Source of the DNA: Kaistia adipata DSM 17808 | GTDB lineage: Bacteria; Pseudomonadota; Alphaproteobacteria; Rhizobiales; Kaistiaceae | Length of the DNA stretch: 64,000 nucleotides | Assembly: GCF_000423225.1 (NCBI RefSeq) | Contig: NZ_KE383991.1 | Location: 320,217-384,216, forward strand | Direction of reading: 5' to 3' | Shown here: positions 10,022 to 18,847 of the stretch, in pieces | Layout of the letters: each line of letters begins with the position of its first letter | How positions within the stretch are numbered: the first letter of the stretch is position 1 | Translations under genes and position numbers: made by a program | The notes under the pieces: generated by a model | Told to the model about the DNA's origin: nothing | Databases searched by the model: none | Seen by the model: the letters and a program-made list of their open reading frames with translations, nothing else

Positions 10022-10116
10022 CTCAATCCCTCCGCCGGCATGATCCGGATCAGGTTCGCGGGTTAGTCCGAAGACCTCTCAGCCAGGATTCAGATGAATC
10101 AGGGCACCCCGATGAG
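10022..10116 (-). promoter_or_regulatory. TPP riboswitch (THI element) ahead of thiM
   Basis: On the minus strand the leader reads GGGGTGCCC, CTGGCTGAGA, CGAACCTGATCCGG, then ATCATGCCGGCGGAGGGA. These are the conserved P1, P2-P3 (CUGAGA) and P4-P5 (GAACCUGAUC and the GCCGGCG-AGGGA) elements in the correct order. The element ends about 60 nt before the thiM start codon. When bound by thiamine pyrophosphate it should reduce thiM-thiE expression. No clear terminator hairpin with a T-run lies between it and thiM, so control of translation initiation is more likely. Confidence 0.96.
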
Positions 10117-10248
10117 ACGAGCGGGACCCTATCACGGGTCGCCCCGCGCGCAAGGGGCGTCGCCGCCGGCCCGCCCGGATCCCGGCGGACTGGTGAGTCG
10201 GTCGCGACGCGCGTAGCCTGTCGCTGCACAGCGGGCGGAGCGACGGGC

Positions 10249-10869
<621 letters not shown>

Positions 10870-10906
10870 TCGGCGCGGATAGCGGAACCTCCCGCCCGCA
10901 TGCTCC

Positions 10907-10968
10907 GGGTCAGCCGGCGATGCCCGCCGGCTTCGGTCTGCCATAGGCCCAGTCCAGCGGCTTGGTCG
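10907..10968. repeat. Duplicated 3' end of glcF, detached copy
   Basis: The first 52 bases match 11902-11953 with one mismatch, and the 62-bp stretch has four mismatches in total. On the minus strand it still encodes LDWAYGRPKPAGIAG followed by TGA, the last codons of GlcF, but no glcF body precedes it. Together with the intact copy it brackets the AraC-type gene as a direct repeat. Confidence 0.9.
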
Positions 10969-11038
10969 GAGCAACTCCGCAGGATTTATCATGTCACGCC
11001 ATGCAGGATGAGGACGACGGACAATCTCAGAGGCGAAC

Positions 11039-11941
11039 ATGACAATGAACTCCTCCACACAGCTCTACGAGGCGCGGCTGAACCGGGTCGTCGATCACAT
11101 CTACGCCAATCTGGACGACACGATCACCATCGAGAACCTGGCCGAGGTCGCCTGCCTGTCGCCCTATCATTGGCATCGCATCTACACGGCCATGCGCGGC
11201 GAGACCATCGCGACGACGATCCGCAGGCTACGCCTGCTGCGCGCGGCGGAGCGGCTGGCCAATTCAGCCATGGCGATCAGGGAAATTGCCGGCCTTGCCG
11301 GCTACTCGGCCGTGGAAGCGTTCGGCCGCGCTTTCAAGGACGCCTATGGCAGCGCGCCCGCCGAGTATCGCGCCCGGGGCAGTCACGCGGCCTTTGCACG
11401 CGCGGAAGCGCGCGGCGATGAGACCGCCTTTCCCGTCTTGATCGAGCCGGCGTCGGCGTTGCAACTGGTCGGCGTCGCGCATCGCGGCAGCTACATGCAG
11501 ATCGACCAGGCATTCGGAACACTCTTCGGCGCCCTCGCCGCCCAGTCGCTGCTCGGTACCGGGCCACGCATGATCGGGCTCTTCATGGATGATCCCGATC
11601 TCGTGCCACAAGAAGCGCTCCGCTCCATCGCCTGCGCAACGGCGGCACCCGGTGCGAGCCCGGCGCCGCCGCTCGTCACGACCACGATCGCAGGCGGGGC
11701 CCATGCACGGCTACGCTACAAGGGCCCCTATGCCGACATGCGCGGCGCCTATCGCTGGCTGATGGGAGTTTGGCTGCCGGCGTCCGGGCGCGAGGCCGCG
11801 AATGCCCCGATCTTCGAGGAGTATCTGAACAACCCGCGTGACGTCGCGCCGACAGAATTGCTGACGGACATCTACCTGCCGCTGCAGCCGGCCGACAACG
11901 AGGGTCAGCCGGCGATGCCCGCCGGCTTCGGTCCGCCATAG
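11039..11941 (+). CDS. AraC family regulator with GyrI-like effector domain
   Basis: A 300-residue transcription regulator of the MarA/SoxS/Rob type. Two helix-turn-helix motifs occupy about residues 10-110 (IENLAEVACLSPYHWHRIY and IREIAGLAGYSAVEAFGRAF). A GyrI-like small-molecule domain fills about 128-290, as in Rob and BmrR-like sensors. The last twelve residues (GQPAMPAGFGPP) are read from the antisense of the glcF 3' end, so the original C-terminus was probably near ADNE. The gene overlaps glcF convergently by 37 bp and lies between two direct copies of the glcF end, which suggests insertion. Its targets are unknown. Confidence 0.87.
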   Translation: MTMNSSTQLYEARLNRVVDHIYANLDDTITIENLAEVACLSPYHWHRIYTAMRGETIATTIRRLRLLRAAERLANSAMAIREIAGLAGYSAVEAFGRAFKDAYGSAPAEYRARGSHAAFARAEARGDETAFPVLIEPASALQLVGVAHRGSYMQIDQAFGTLFGALAAQSLLGTGPRMIGLFMDDPDLVPQEALRSIACATAAPGASPAPPLVTTTIAGGAHARLRYKGPYADMRGAYRWLMGVWLPASGREAANAPIFEEYLNNPRDVAPTELLTDIYLPLQPADNEGQPAMPAGFGPP

Positions 11942-11963
11942 GCCCAGTCCAGCAGCTCGATCG
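11902..11963. repeat. Duplicated 3' end of glcF, copy in the intact gene
   Basis: Partner of the direct repeat at 10907-10968, offset by 995 bp. It contains the last codons and stop of the intact glcF and also the last codons of the convergent AraC gene. Confidence 0.9.
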
Positions 11964-13209
11964 TGTGCACGACCGGGACGCCGGCGCCGTCGGAGAGCTG
12001 GGTGATGCAGCCGATATTGCCGGTCGCGACCACGTCGGGGCCGACTTTGGCGATGTTGCCGAGCTTGCGGGCCTTCAACTGCTGCGACAGCTCCGGCTGC
12101 AGCATGTTGTATGTACCGGCCGAGCCGCAGCAGAGATGCCCTTCCGGTACGTCGCGCACGGTGAACCCGGCCTTCGACAGCAGCGTTTTCGGCGTCGTCT
12201 TGATCTGCTGGCCGTGCTGCATCGAGCAGGCGGAATGATAGGCCACGGTCAGCGGCGCCGGCGGCGCGACCGGCTCGAGCTTCAGGCTCTCGAGATATTC
12301 GGTGATGTCCTTGGCGATCGCCGAGACCCGCTTCGCCTTCTCGGCATAGGCGGGATCCTCTCGGAACATGAAGCCATAGTCCTTGATCGTGGTGCCGCAG
12401 CCGGACGCTGTGATGATGATGGCGTCGAGCCCGGCGCCGTCCATTTCGGCGATCCAGGCGTCGATGGTGAGCTTCGCCGTCTCGTGCGCCTGGTCGGACT
12501 TGCCCATGTGATGCGCGAGCGAGCCGCAGCAGGTCTCGCCCTTGGCGATCACCACCTCGACGCCGACGCGGTTCAGTAGGCGGATCGTCGCCTCGTTGAT
12601 CGCGGGGTCGAGAACCGGCTGGACGCAGCCGGACAGCAGCGCGACGCGGCCGCGCCGCTCCGCCTGCGCCGGGAACGTGCCGGGACCTTCCGAGGCCGAG
12701 CGGCCATGCGGGAAGCGCGGCGCCAGCTTGAGCATGGCACCGATGCGCTTGAAGCCCGGCACCTTGCCGATCGGGCCGGCGAAGGGACGCGCCGCCGCCG
12801 CGCCGACAAGGGCGAAGCGGAAGCGGTTGCGATGCGGCAGAACGGTCGAAAGCGCCGCGCGGACGACGCGGTCGGCGAGCGGCCGGCGATAGGTCTTTTC
12901 GATATGCGCGCGGGCATGATCGACGAGATGCATGTAATGCACGCCAGACGGGCAGGTCGACATGCAGGAGAGGCAGGACAGGCAGCGATCGACATGCTTG
13001 ACGACCTGCTCGGTAGCGGGCTTGCCGCCCTCCAGCATGTCCTTGATCAGGTAGATGCGGCCGCGCGGGCTGTCGAGCTCGTCACCGAGCAGCACATAGG
13101 TCGGACAGGTCGCCGTGCAGAAGCCGCAATGCACGCAAGTGCGCAGAATCTTTTCGGATTCCCGAACATCCGGGTCGGCGAGCTGGGCAAGGGTAAAGCT
13201 GGTCTGCAT
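11905..13209 (-). CDS. glcF: Glycolate oxidase iron-sulfur subunit
   Basis: Electron-transfer subunit of membrane-associated glycolate oxidase GlcDEF, which oxidises glycolate to glyoxylate. The 434 residues have two 4Fe-4S ferredoxin clusters near the N-terminus (CVHCGFCTATCP and CLSCLSCMSTCP). Two CCG domains follow, with LSGCVQPVLDP, GETCCGSLAHHMG and GHLCCGSAGTYNMLQP. The order and length match E. coli GlcF. It lies on the same strand as glcD and glcE but is separated from glcE by an opposite-strand gene, so it may need its own promoter. Its 3' end has been duplicated. Glyoxylate produced here can enter malate via aceB. Confidence 0.95.
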   Translation of the reverse strand: MQTSFTLAQLADPDVRESEKILRTCVHCGFCTATCPTYVLLGDELDSPRGRIYLIKDMLEGGKPATEQVVKHVDRCLSCLSCMSTCPSGVHYMHLVDHARAHIEKTYRRPLADRVVRAALSTVLPHRNRFRFALVGAAAARPFAGPIGKVPGFKRIGAMLKLAPRFPHGRSASEGPGTFPAQAERRGRVALLSGCVQPVLDPAINEATIRLLNRVGVEVVIAKGETCCGSLAHHMGKSDQAHETAKLTIDAWIAEMDGAGLDAIIITASGCGTTIKDYGFMFREDPAYAEKAKRVSAIAKDITEYLESLKLEPVAPPAPLTVAYHSACSMQHGQQIKTTPKTLLSKAGFTVRDVPEGHLCCGSAGTYNMLQPELSQQLKARKLGNIAKVGPDVVATGNIGCITQLSDGAGVPVVHTIELLDWAYGGPKPAGIAG

Positions 13210-13329
13210 GGATCACTCGGCCACGGCGGGCGGGGTTATGGACGACGCACAATCCGGCTTGCGCGCCCCGGGAGCATCTGGCATTGGCGACGGGCGCGAC
13301 ATCTCGTCGGCGCAATCAGGGGATGTGTA

Positions 13330-13665
13330 ATGCAGTTTCGTCTTTGGACGGCCGTCGGTGCGGTTGTCGTCTCTTCGCTCGTTCTCGCCGGCGCGGCCAA
13401 TGCGGAAAACCGCAAGGTCAAGATCATCAACGAGACCAGCAGCGACCTGAACGAATTCTACGCCTCGAATGTCGGTACCAGCGAATGGGAAGAGGACATT
13501 CTCGGCGACGACCTCGTACCCGCGGGCGGCTCGGTCACCATCAACATGGATGACGGCAGCGGCTACTGCAAATTCGACTTCAAGGGCGTCTTCGTCGACG
13601 ACGGCGAAGCCACGCTCGAGGGCATCGACGTCTGCGAAGTCGGCGTGGTCCGCTTCACCGAGTAA
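13330..13665 (+). CDS. Small secreted protein of unknown function
   Basis: A 111-residue protein with a clear signal peptide (hydrophobic core VGAVVVSSLVLAGAANA, cleavage near residue 25). The mature part is acidic and contains two Cys (in GYCKFDF and IDVCEV), which could form a disulfide. It begins NRKVKIINETSSDLNEFY, and the 'valine-x-I-x-N' opening followed by alternating polar and hydrophobic residues suggests a small beta-sandwich. Similar periplasmic proteins occur in Rhizobiales without a known role. It is transcribed against glcE and glcF and splits the glc cluster. Confidence 0.75.
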   Translation: MQFRLWTAVGAVVVSSLVLAGAANAENRKVKIINETSSDLNEFYASNVGTSEWEEDILGDDLVPAGGSVTINMDDGSGYCKFDFKGVFVDDGEATLEGIDVCEVGVVRFTE

Positions 13666-13737
13666 GGCCGACAGGCCGGCCCCGGCGCCGATGCGCGCCG
13701 GTGGCCATCCCGCGTCTGATGCGGCCGGGAGCATGGC

Positions 13738-14916
13738 TCACATCCGTCCGGGGTTCAGGATGCCGGCCGGGTCGAAGGTCTCGCGGATCCGGCGCGCCAT
13801 GGCGGCGACGGGCGCCGCCTCGGGCTGGAAGACGGGAACCGCCGCCCGAAGCGCCGACGAACCACGCACCAGAAGCGCATGGCCGCCCGCGGCAGCAACT
13901 GCGCCGCGCACGATCGCCGCACCGCCGTCGCCATCGGCCGGAACGCTCGCCCAGATCAGGCCGCCGGCCCAGTCGTAGAGAAGCCGGGCGCCCAGGGAAG
14001 CTTCCAGCTTCGCACCGATCGCGGGACCGTCGCTCGGCCGCACCGAAATGCGCCAGATGACGGCGTCGCGCGGGGCCTCCAGCGCCTCGACGTCGCGGAT
14101 CGCCTTCCAGAGCACGCGGGAGGCCTCGAGGCCGATTTCCTCGAATGCGCCAAACGGCCGAAGCACCGCCTCGAGCCGGCCGATGCGGTACGCGACCGAT
14201 GCCGCGAATCCCTCCAGCCGCAGCAGCGTACGCGACGGTGCGCCGTCGACGGCCGGCAGATGCGCCGCGCCGGTGATCTCGAAAGGCGTCGCCAGCGCCT
14301 CGGTCATCGCCGCGACCGCGCGTTCGGCCGAGAGCCCGGAAAAGAGCAGCGTCGTCTCGGTCTCGACCTCGGGCAGAAGCTTGTAGGTGACCTCGGTCAG
14401 GATGCCGAGCGTGCCCCAGGAGCCCGCCATCAGCTTGACGAAATCGTAGCCGGTGACGTTCTTCATCACCCGGCCGCCGGACTTGATCGTCTCGCCGCGG
14501 CCGGTGGTGGCGCGGATACCGATCAGCGAGTCGCGCGCTGCGCCGGCCTGGATCCGGCGCGGGCCGGAGCTGTTCGAAGCCGTGACGCCGCCGATCGTCG
14601 GGGTGCCGTGGCCGCCGAGCAGGCGGCGATAGTCGATCGGCTCGAACGGCAGGCGCTGCCGGTTGACGGCAAGCGTCGCCTCGATCTCCGCCATCGGGGT
14701 GCCGGCGCGAGCCGAGATGACCAGCTCGGACGGCTCGTAGAGCGTGATGCCACTCATCTGCTGCAGCGACAGCGTGCGGTCGACATGGACATGGCCGCCG
14801 ATGGCACGCGTGCCGCCGCCGTGGATCGCAAGCCCGCTGCGCGACTGAGCCGCCTCATGCACGATCGCCTCGATCTCGGCCTCGGTGTCGGGGAGAAGGA
14901 TCGACGTCATCGGCAT
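13738..14916 (-). CDS. glcE: Glycolate oxidase FAD-binding subunit
   Basis: Second flavoprotein subunit of glycolate oxidase. The 392 residues begin directly with the FAD_binding_4 (PCMH) domain (GLAIHGGGTRAIGG, GHGTPTIGGVTASNSSGPRR, GRVMKNVTGYDFVKLMAGSW, GTLGILTEVTYK) and end with FDPAGILNPGRM, the usual end of the family. GlcE is a shortened relative of GlcD that lacks much of the substrate domain. The start (MPMTSILLP) is 31 nt after the glcD stop; the next in-frame ATG is only two codons later, so the choice hardly matters. It is cotranscribed with glcD. Confidence 0.93.
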   Translation of the reverse strand: MPMTSILLPDTEAEIEAIVHEAAQSRSGLAIHGGGTRAIGGHVHVDRTLSLQQMSGITLYEPSELVISARAGTPMAEIEATLAVNRQRLPFEPIDYRRLLGGHGTPTIGGVTASNSSGPRRIQAGAARDSLIGIRATTGRGETIKSGGRVMKNVTGYDFVKLMAGSWGTLGILTEVTYKLLPEVETETTLLFSGLSAERAVAAMTEALATPFEITGAAHLPAVDGAPSRTLLRLEGFAASVAYRIGRLEAVLRPFGAFEEIGLEASRVLWKAIRDVEALEAPRDAVIWRISVRPSDGPAIGAKLEASLGARLLYDWAGGLIWASVPADGDGGAAIVRGAVAAAGGHALLVRGSSALRAAVPVFQPEAAPVAAMARRIRETFDPAGILNPGRM

Positions 14917-14947
14917 GCTTTCTGAAAGGACGGGACTGCGGGCATCA

Positions 14948-16381
14948 TCAGACCGGACGCCCCGCAAGCGGAAACACCTTGTGCGGATTGAGCAGCCATT
15001 GCGGATCGAGCGCGCTCTTGACCCGCATCTGCTGGTCGAGATCGATCGTGTTGAACTGGTAGGTCATCAGGTCGCGCTTCTCGATGCCGACGCCGTGCTC
15101 GCCGGTCAGGCAGCCGCCGAGATCGACGCAGAGCTTGAGGATGTCCTCGCCGCATCGCTCCGCCTTCTCCTGTTCCGCCGGGTCGTTGGCGTTGAAGAGG
15201 ACGAGCGGGTGCAAATTGCCGTCGCCGGCGTGGAAGATGTTGGAGACGCGCAGGCCGTAGCCGTCGCAGATCCTGGCGATGCCGGTCAGCACGGCGGAGA
15301 GCTGGCCGGTCGGGATGGTGCCGTCCATGCAGATATAATCGGCAAGCCGGCCCATGGCGCCGAAGGCGGATTTGCGGCCCTTCCAGATCGCGGCGCTCTC
15401 GGCCTCGGACTGCGAGATGCGCAGGCCGGACGGGTTGTAGTCTGCGGCGATCTTGGTGATGCGGCCGATCAGGTCCTCGATCTCGGCCTCGGAACCCTCG
15501 ACCTCGATGATCAGGAGCGCCTCGACGTCGAGCGGATAGCCGGCATGGGCGAAGGCCTCGCAGACCTTGATCGCCGGCTTGTCCATATATTCGATCGCCA
15601 CCGGAATGATGCCGGAAGCGATGATCGCCGCGACGCAGGCGCCGGCGTCCTCCGCCGACTGGAAGCCCATCAGCATCGGGCGAGCGCCTTCGGCCATGGG
15701 CAGGATGCGCAGCGTCGCCTCGGTGACGACACCGAACTGGCCCTCGGAACCGACGACGAGGCCGAGCAGGTCCAGCCCGCCGGAATCGAGATGGGCGCCG
15801 CCGATCTCGACGATCGTGCCGTCGATCAGGACGATCTTCACGCCGAGAACGTTGTTGGTGGTGACACCGTATTTCAGGCAGTGCGCGCCGCCGGAGTTCA
15901 TCGCGATGTTGCCGGCGATGGTGCAGGCGAGCTGGCTCGACGGATCGGGCGCGTAGAAGAAGCCGAGATGCGAGACGGCGGCGGTGACGCCGAGATTGGT
16001 GACGCCGGCCTCGACCCGGATGGTGCGGTTGACGGTGTCGACGTCGAGGATGCGGTTCATCTTCGAGACACCGAGCACGACGGCGTCCTCGCTCGGGATC
16101 GCGCCGCCGGCGAGCGACGTGCCGGCGCCGCGGGCGACGACTTTGACGCCTTCCTGGTTCAGGAATGTTAACACCTTGGAAACCTGCTCGGTGGTTTCCG
16201 GCAGCACGACGGCGAGCGGCACCCGGCGATAGGCCGTGAGCGCGTCGGTCTCATAGGCGCGGCGCTCGTCCTCCTCGGTGATCAGCGAGGTGGGCGGCAA
16301 CAGGGCGGCGAGACCGGCGATGATCGCATCGCGACGCGCCAGGATGCGCGGGTCCGGTTTCGGGATTTCAATCACGGACAT
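14948..16381 (-). CDS. glcD: Glycolate oxidase catalytic subunit (FAD-linked)
   Basis: FAD-dependent oxidation of glycolate (or D-lactate) to the 2-oxo acid. The 477 residues contain the PCMH FAD-binding domain at about 55-235 (VVARGAGTSLAGGAIPSEDA, PDPSSQLACTIAGNIAMNSGG, GLVVGSEGQFGVVTEA). The FAD-oxidase C domain follows, with metal/substrate motifs NIFHAGDGNLHP and GGCLTGEHGVGIEKRD, and the protein ends LDPQWLLNPHKVFP. Length and motifs match GlcD. It heads the minus-strand glcDE unit, and a LysR gene is divergent from it. Confidence 0.95.
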   Translation of the reverse strand: MSVIEIPKPDPRILARRDAIIAGLAALLPPTSLITEEDERRAYETDALTAYRRVPLAVVLPETTEQVSKVLTFLNQEGVKVVARGAGTSLAGGAIPSEDAVVLGVSKMNRILDVDTVNRTIRVEAGVTNLGVTAAVSHLGFFYAPDPSSQLACTIAGNIAMNSGGAHCLKYGVTTNNVLGVKIVLIDGTIVEIGGAHLDSGGLDLLGLVVGSEGQFGVVTEATLRILPMAEGARPMLMGFQSAEDAGACVAAIIASGIIPVAIEYMDKPAIKVCEAFAHAGYPLDVEALLIIEVEGSEAEIEDLIGRITKIAADYNPSGLRISQSEAESAAIWKGRKSAFGAMGRLADYICMDGTIPTGQLSAVLTGIARICDGYGLRVSNIFHAGDGNLHPLVLFNANDPAEQEKAERCGEDILKLCVDLGGCLTGEHGVGIEKRDLMTYQFNTIDLDQQMRVKSALDPQWLLNPHKVFPLAGRPV

Positions 16382-16440
16382 GGCATCCTCCCTTCCACTT
16401 CAGAACCAATCTAAGCGTGGAAAGGTTTGTACCCAAGCCG

Positions 16441-16476
16441 GGATTGAAAACAATCATCCTTTCCGCAGGATTGAAA
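16441..16476. promoter_or_regulatory. Direct repeat GGATTGAAA in the glcD/lysR spacer
   Basis: GGATTGAAA occurs at 16441 and again at 16468, 27 bp apart, in an AT-richer pocket of the 127-bp divergent spacer. The geometry is compatible with a LysR-type regulator contacting two sites on one DNA face. No classical T-N11-A box was singled out, so this is suggestive only. Confidence 0.3.
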
Positions 16477-16508
16477 GTTACCCGGCTTTTTTGCCAGTAT
16501 GACCGCCA

Positions 16509-17438
16509 ATGAGCGCCCTGTCGGACATGGAAATCTTCGCCCGCGTCGTCACCGCCGGCAGCCTTTCGGCGGCGGGGCGCGAACTCGGCCTTTCGCCGGC
16601 CGTCGTCTCCAAAAGATTGAAGCGGCTGGAGGACCGGCTCGGCACGCGGCTCTTGCAGCGGACCACCCGCCAGATCGCGCTGACCGAGGCGGGCCGCGGC
16701 TTCCACGACCGCGTCGTGCAGATCCTCGCCTCGATCGACGAGGCCGAATCCTTCGTCAGCCGGCGCTCTGACGTCGCGCGCGGCACGCTCAAGGTGTCGG
16801 CGCCGACCACCTTCGGCCGGCTGCATGTCGCGCCCTATCTCGGCCCCTTCCTGGCGCCCAATCCCGGCCTCACCGTCAATCTCGTACTGTCGGACGAGTT
16901 CGTCGACCTGGTAAAGGACAGCGTCGACGTCTCGATCCGGATCGCCGAACTGACCGATTCGAGCCTGGTGGCGCGGCGACTGGCGCCGAATCACCGCCTG
17001 CTCTGCGCGACGCCGGCCTATCTCGCCGAACACGGCACCCCGAAGACGATCGCCGACCTCTCGCGGCATTCGCTGCTGGCGACCGCCAGCCAGGATCCCT
17101 GGCGGCTGGAAGGCCCGGACGGCCCGGTGACCGTGCATGTCGAGGGCCGGCTCCGGACCAATTCGAACGAGGTGGTGCGCGAGGCCGTGCTCGCCGGACT
17201 CGGCATCGCCTTCCGCTCCACCTGGGACGTCGGGCCGGAACTGCGCGAGGGCCGGCTCGCCATCGTGCTGCCGGCCTATCGCGCCTCGCGCCATGTCGCG
17301 GTGCATGCCGTCTATCCGAGCCGGCGCTTCCTCGCCGCCAAGGTCAGGCTCTTCATCGACCACCTCGCCGGCCTCTATGGCGAGCGACCGAAATGGGACG
17401 AGGGCCTCGACCAGATCCTGGTGCCGGCGCGCGCCTGA
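16509..17438 (+). CDS. LysR family regulator, divergent from glcDEF
   Basis: A 309-residue LysR-type regulator. The winged helix-turn-helix is at residues 5-64 (VVTAGSLSAAGRELGLSPAVVSKRLKRLE, DRLGTRLLQRTTRQIALTEAG). A type 2 periplasmic-binding-like effector domain follows from about residue 92 (GTLKVSAPTTFGRLHVAPYL). Sequence style places it with the CrgA/DmlR subgroup. It is transcribed divergently from glcD, which makes it the best candidate regulator of glycolate oxidation. This is inferred from position, and the usual E. coli regulator of glc is a GntR protein instead. Confidence 0.88.
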   Translation: MSALSDMEIFARVVTAGSLSAAGRELGLSPAVVSKRLKRLEDRLGTRLLQRTTRQIALTEAGRGFHDRVVQILASIDEAESFVSRRSDVARGTLKVSAPTTFGRLHVAPYLGPFLAPNPGLTVNLVLSDEFVDLVKDSVDVSIRIAELTDSSLVARRLAPNHRLLCATPAYLAEHGTPKTIADLSRHSLLATASQDPWRLEGPDGPVTVHVEGRLRTNSNEVVREAVLAGLGIAFRSTWDVGPELREGRLAIVLPAYRASRHVAVHAVYPSRRFLAAKVRLFIDHLAGLYGERPKWDEGLDQILVPARA

Positions 17439-17442
17439 TCCC

Positions 17443-17565
17443 TCAGTCGGCGCCGTCGCCATCCGCGTGGTGCGACCGGATCCGCCGCACCAACATCCAC
17501 ACGAAGAGCGCCACCGGGACCACCGCCGCCGCCATCACATAGGCGGCCGCGGCAGCCGTTGCCAA
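17443..17565 (-). CDS. Possible small single-span membrane protein after lldD
   Basis: After the lldD stop the same frame stays open for 51 codons. From a TTG (an ATG at 17535 is an alternative) it encodes LATAAAAAYVMAAAVVPVA followed by LFVWMLVRRIRSHHADGDGAD. This is one membrane helix, a positively charged stop-transfer stretch and an acidic tail, a sensible small membrane protein. No convincing ribosome binding site was seen. It could also be an ancestral C-terminal extension of lldD. Existence as a gene is uncertain. Confidence 0.3.
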   Translation of the reverse strand: MATAAAAAYVMAAAVVPVALFVWMLVRRIRSHHADGDGAD

Positions 17566-17598
17566 CTGCCCAAGCAGCAGGACCGGGATGCGACGGGC

Positions 17599-18744
17599 TC
17601 AACCCCGGTCAATGACGGTGTCGTCGATCTCGGCGAGCGTGCGGCGGCCAGTCAGGGCCATCGAGACGTCGAGCTCCTTGCCGATGATCTGGATCACCTT
17701 GGAGACGCCCGCCTCGCCGCCGGCGCCGAGGCCGAACAGGAAGGCCTTGCCCATCATGCAGCCCTTGGCGCCGAGCGCGAGCGCCCGCAGCACGTCCTGG
17801 CCCGAGCGGATGCCGCTGTCGAACAGGATCTCGGTCTTGGTGCCGACCGCGTCGACGATGCGCGGCAGGCGCGAGATCGCCGACGGAGCGCCGTCGAGCT
17901 GGCGGCCGCCATGGTTGGAGACGACGATGGCGTCGGCGCCGGTGTTGACCGCCTTCTGCGCGTCACCCACGTCGAGCACGCCCTTCAGGATCAGCTTGCC
18001 CGGCCAGATCGAGCGGATCCAGGCGACGTCGTCCCAGTTCAGCGCCGGGTCGAACTGGCCCGAGATCCACTGGCCGAGCGACTTGACGCCGCTCATGCCC
18101 TCGACGCCGGTCAGGTTGCCGAAGGTCTTGTGCTTGCTGCCCAGCACCTCGAAGGCCCACGGCAGCTTGGTCGCCATGTCGAGGACGTTGTGCAGCTTGA
18201 TCTGCGGCGGCACGGTCATGCCGTTCTTGATGTCGCGGTGACGCTGGCCCTGCACCTGCAGGTCGAGCGTCAGGATCAGCGCCGAGCACTTGGCGGCGAT
18301 GGCGCGCTCGACCAGCTGCTTGGCGAAGTTGCGGTTCTTCATCACGTAGAGCTGGAACCAGAACGGACGCGAGGTGGCGGCGGCGACGTCCTCGATCGAG
18401 CAGATCGACATGGTCGACAGCGCGAACGGGATGTTGGCCTTCTCGCAGGCCTTTGCCGCGAGGATCTCGCCATCGGCATGCTGCATGCCGGTCAGGCCCG
18501 TCGGCGCGAAGGCGAAGGGATAGGCGAACTTCTCGCCGAGCAGTGTCACTTCGGTCGAGCGGTTCGAAACGTCGACCATCACCCGCTGGCGCAGCTTCAG
18601 CGCCTTGAAGTCGGCCGAGTTGGCGTCGATCGTCTCCTCATTGTAGGAGCCACGATCGGCATAGTCGAAGAAGGCGCGCGGCACGCGGCGCTTCGCCAGC
18701 AATCTCAGGTCTGCAATGCTCGTCGCGTCCTTCAAGCCGCCCAT
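17599..18744 (-). CDS. lldD: FMN-dependent L-lactate dehydrogenase / alpha-hydroxy-acid dehydrogenase
   Basis: Oxidises L-lactate (or a similar 2-hydroxy acid) to the 2-oxo acid and passes electrons to the respiratory chain. The 381 residues form an FMN TIM barrel. Motifs are PRAFFDYADRGSYNEET near the N-terminus, PFAFAPTGLTGMQHADGE, FQLYVMKNR, the catalytic His and Arg in VVSNHGGRQLDGAPS, and the FMN phosphate site ILFDSGIRSGQDVLRALALG. The length matches LldD (about 380-396). The divergent GntR/FCD gene resembles LldR, which supports lactate as substrate. No lactate permease is next to it, so glycolate or mandelate-like substrates cannot be excluded. Confidence 0.9.
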   Translation of the reverse strand: MGGLKDATSIADLRLLAKRRVPRAFFDYADRGSYNEETIDANSADFKALKLRQRVMVDVSNRSTEVTLLGEKFAYPFAFAPTGLTGMQHADGEILAAKACEKANIPFALSTMSICSIEDVAAATSRPFWFQLYVMKNRNFAKQLVERAIAAKCSALILTLDLQVQGQRHRDIKNGMTVPPQIKLHNVLDMATKLPWAFEVLGSKHKTFGNLTGVEGMSGVKSLGQWISGQFDPALNWDDVAWIRSIWPGKLILKGVLDVGDAQKAVNTGADAIVVSNHGGRQLDGAPSAISRLPRIVDAVGTKTEILFDSGIRSGQDVLRALALGAKGCMMGKAFLFGLGAGGEAGVSKVIQIIGKELDVSMALTGRRTLAEIDDTVIDRG

Positions 18745-18847
18745 GGCGCCGCTCCAACTTGGTCTGTTTTCTTGAGATGCGGGTCGCGCCCGCTAACTGG
18801 ATCAATTTCTTGACCACTTCCTGATTTCTGCTGATAGGCTCTTCCGC

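Noticed and set aside
18745-18847. LldR-type operator between lldD and the GntR gene
   Set aside because: Half-sites TTGGTC and TTGACCA are present but not arranged as a convincing palindrome, so no site is annotated.
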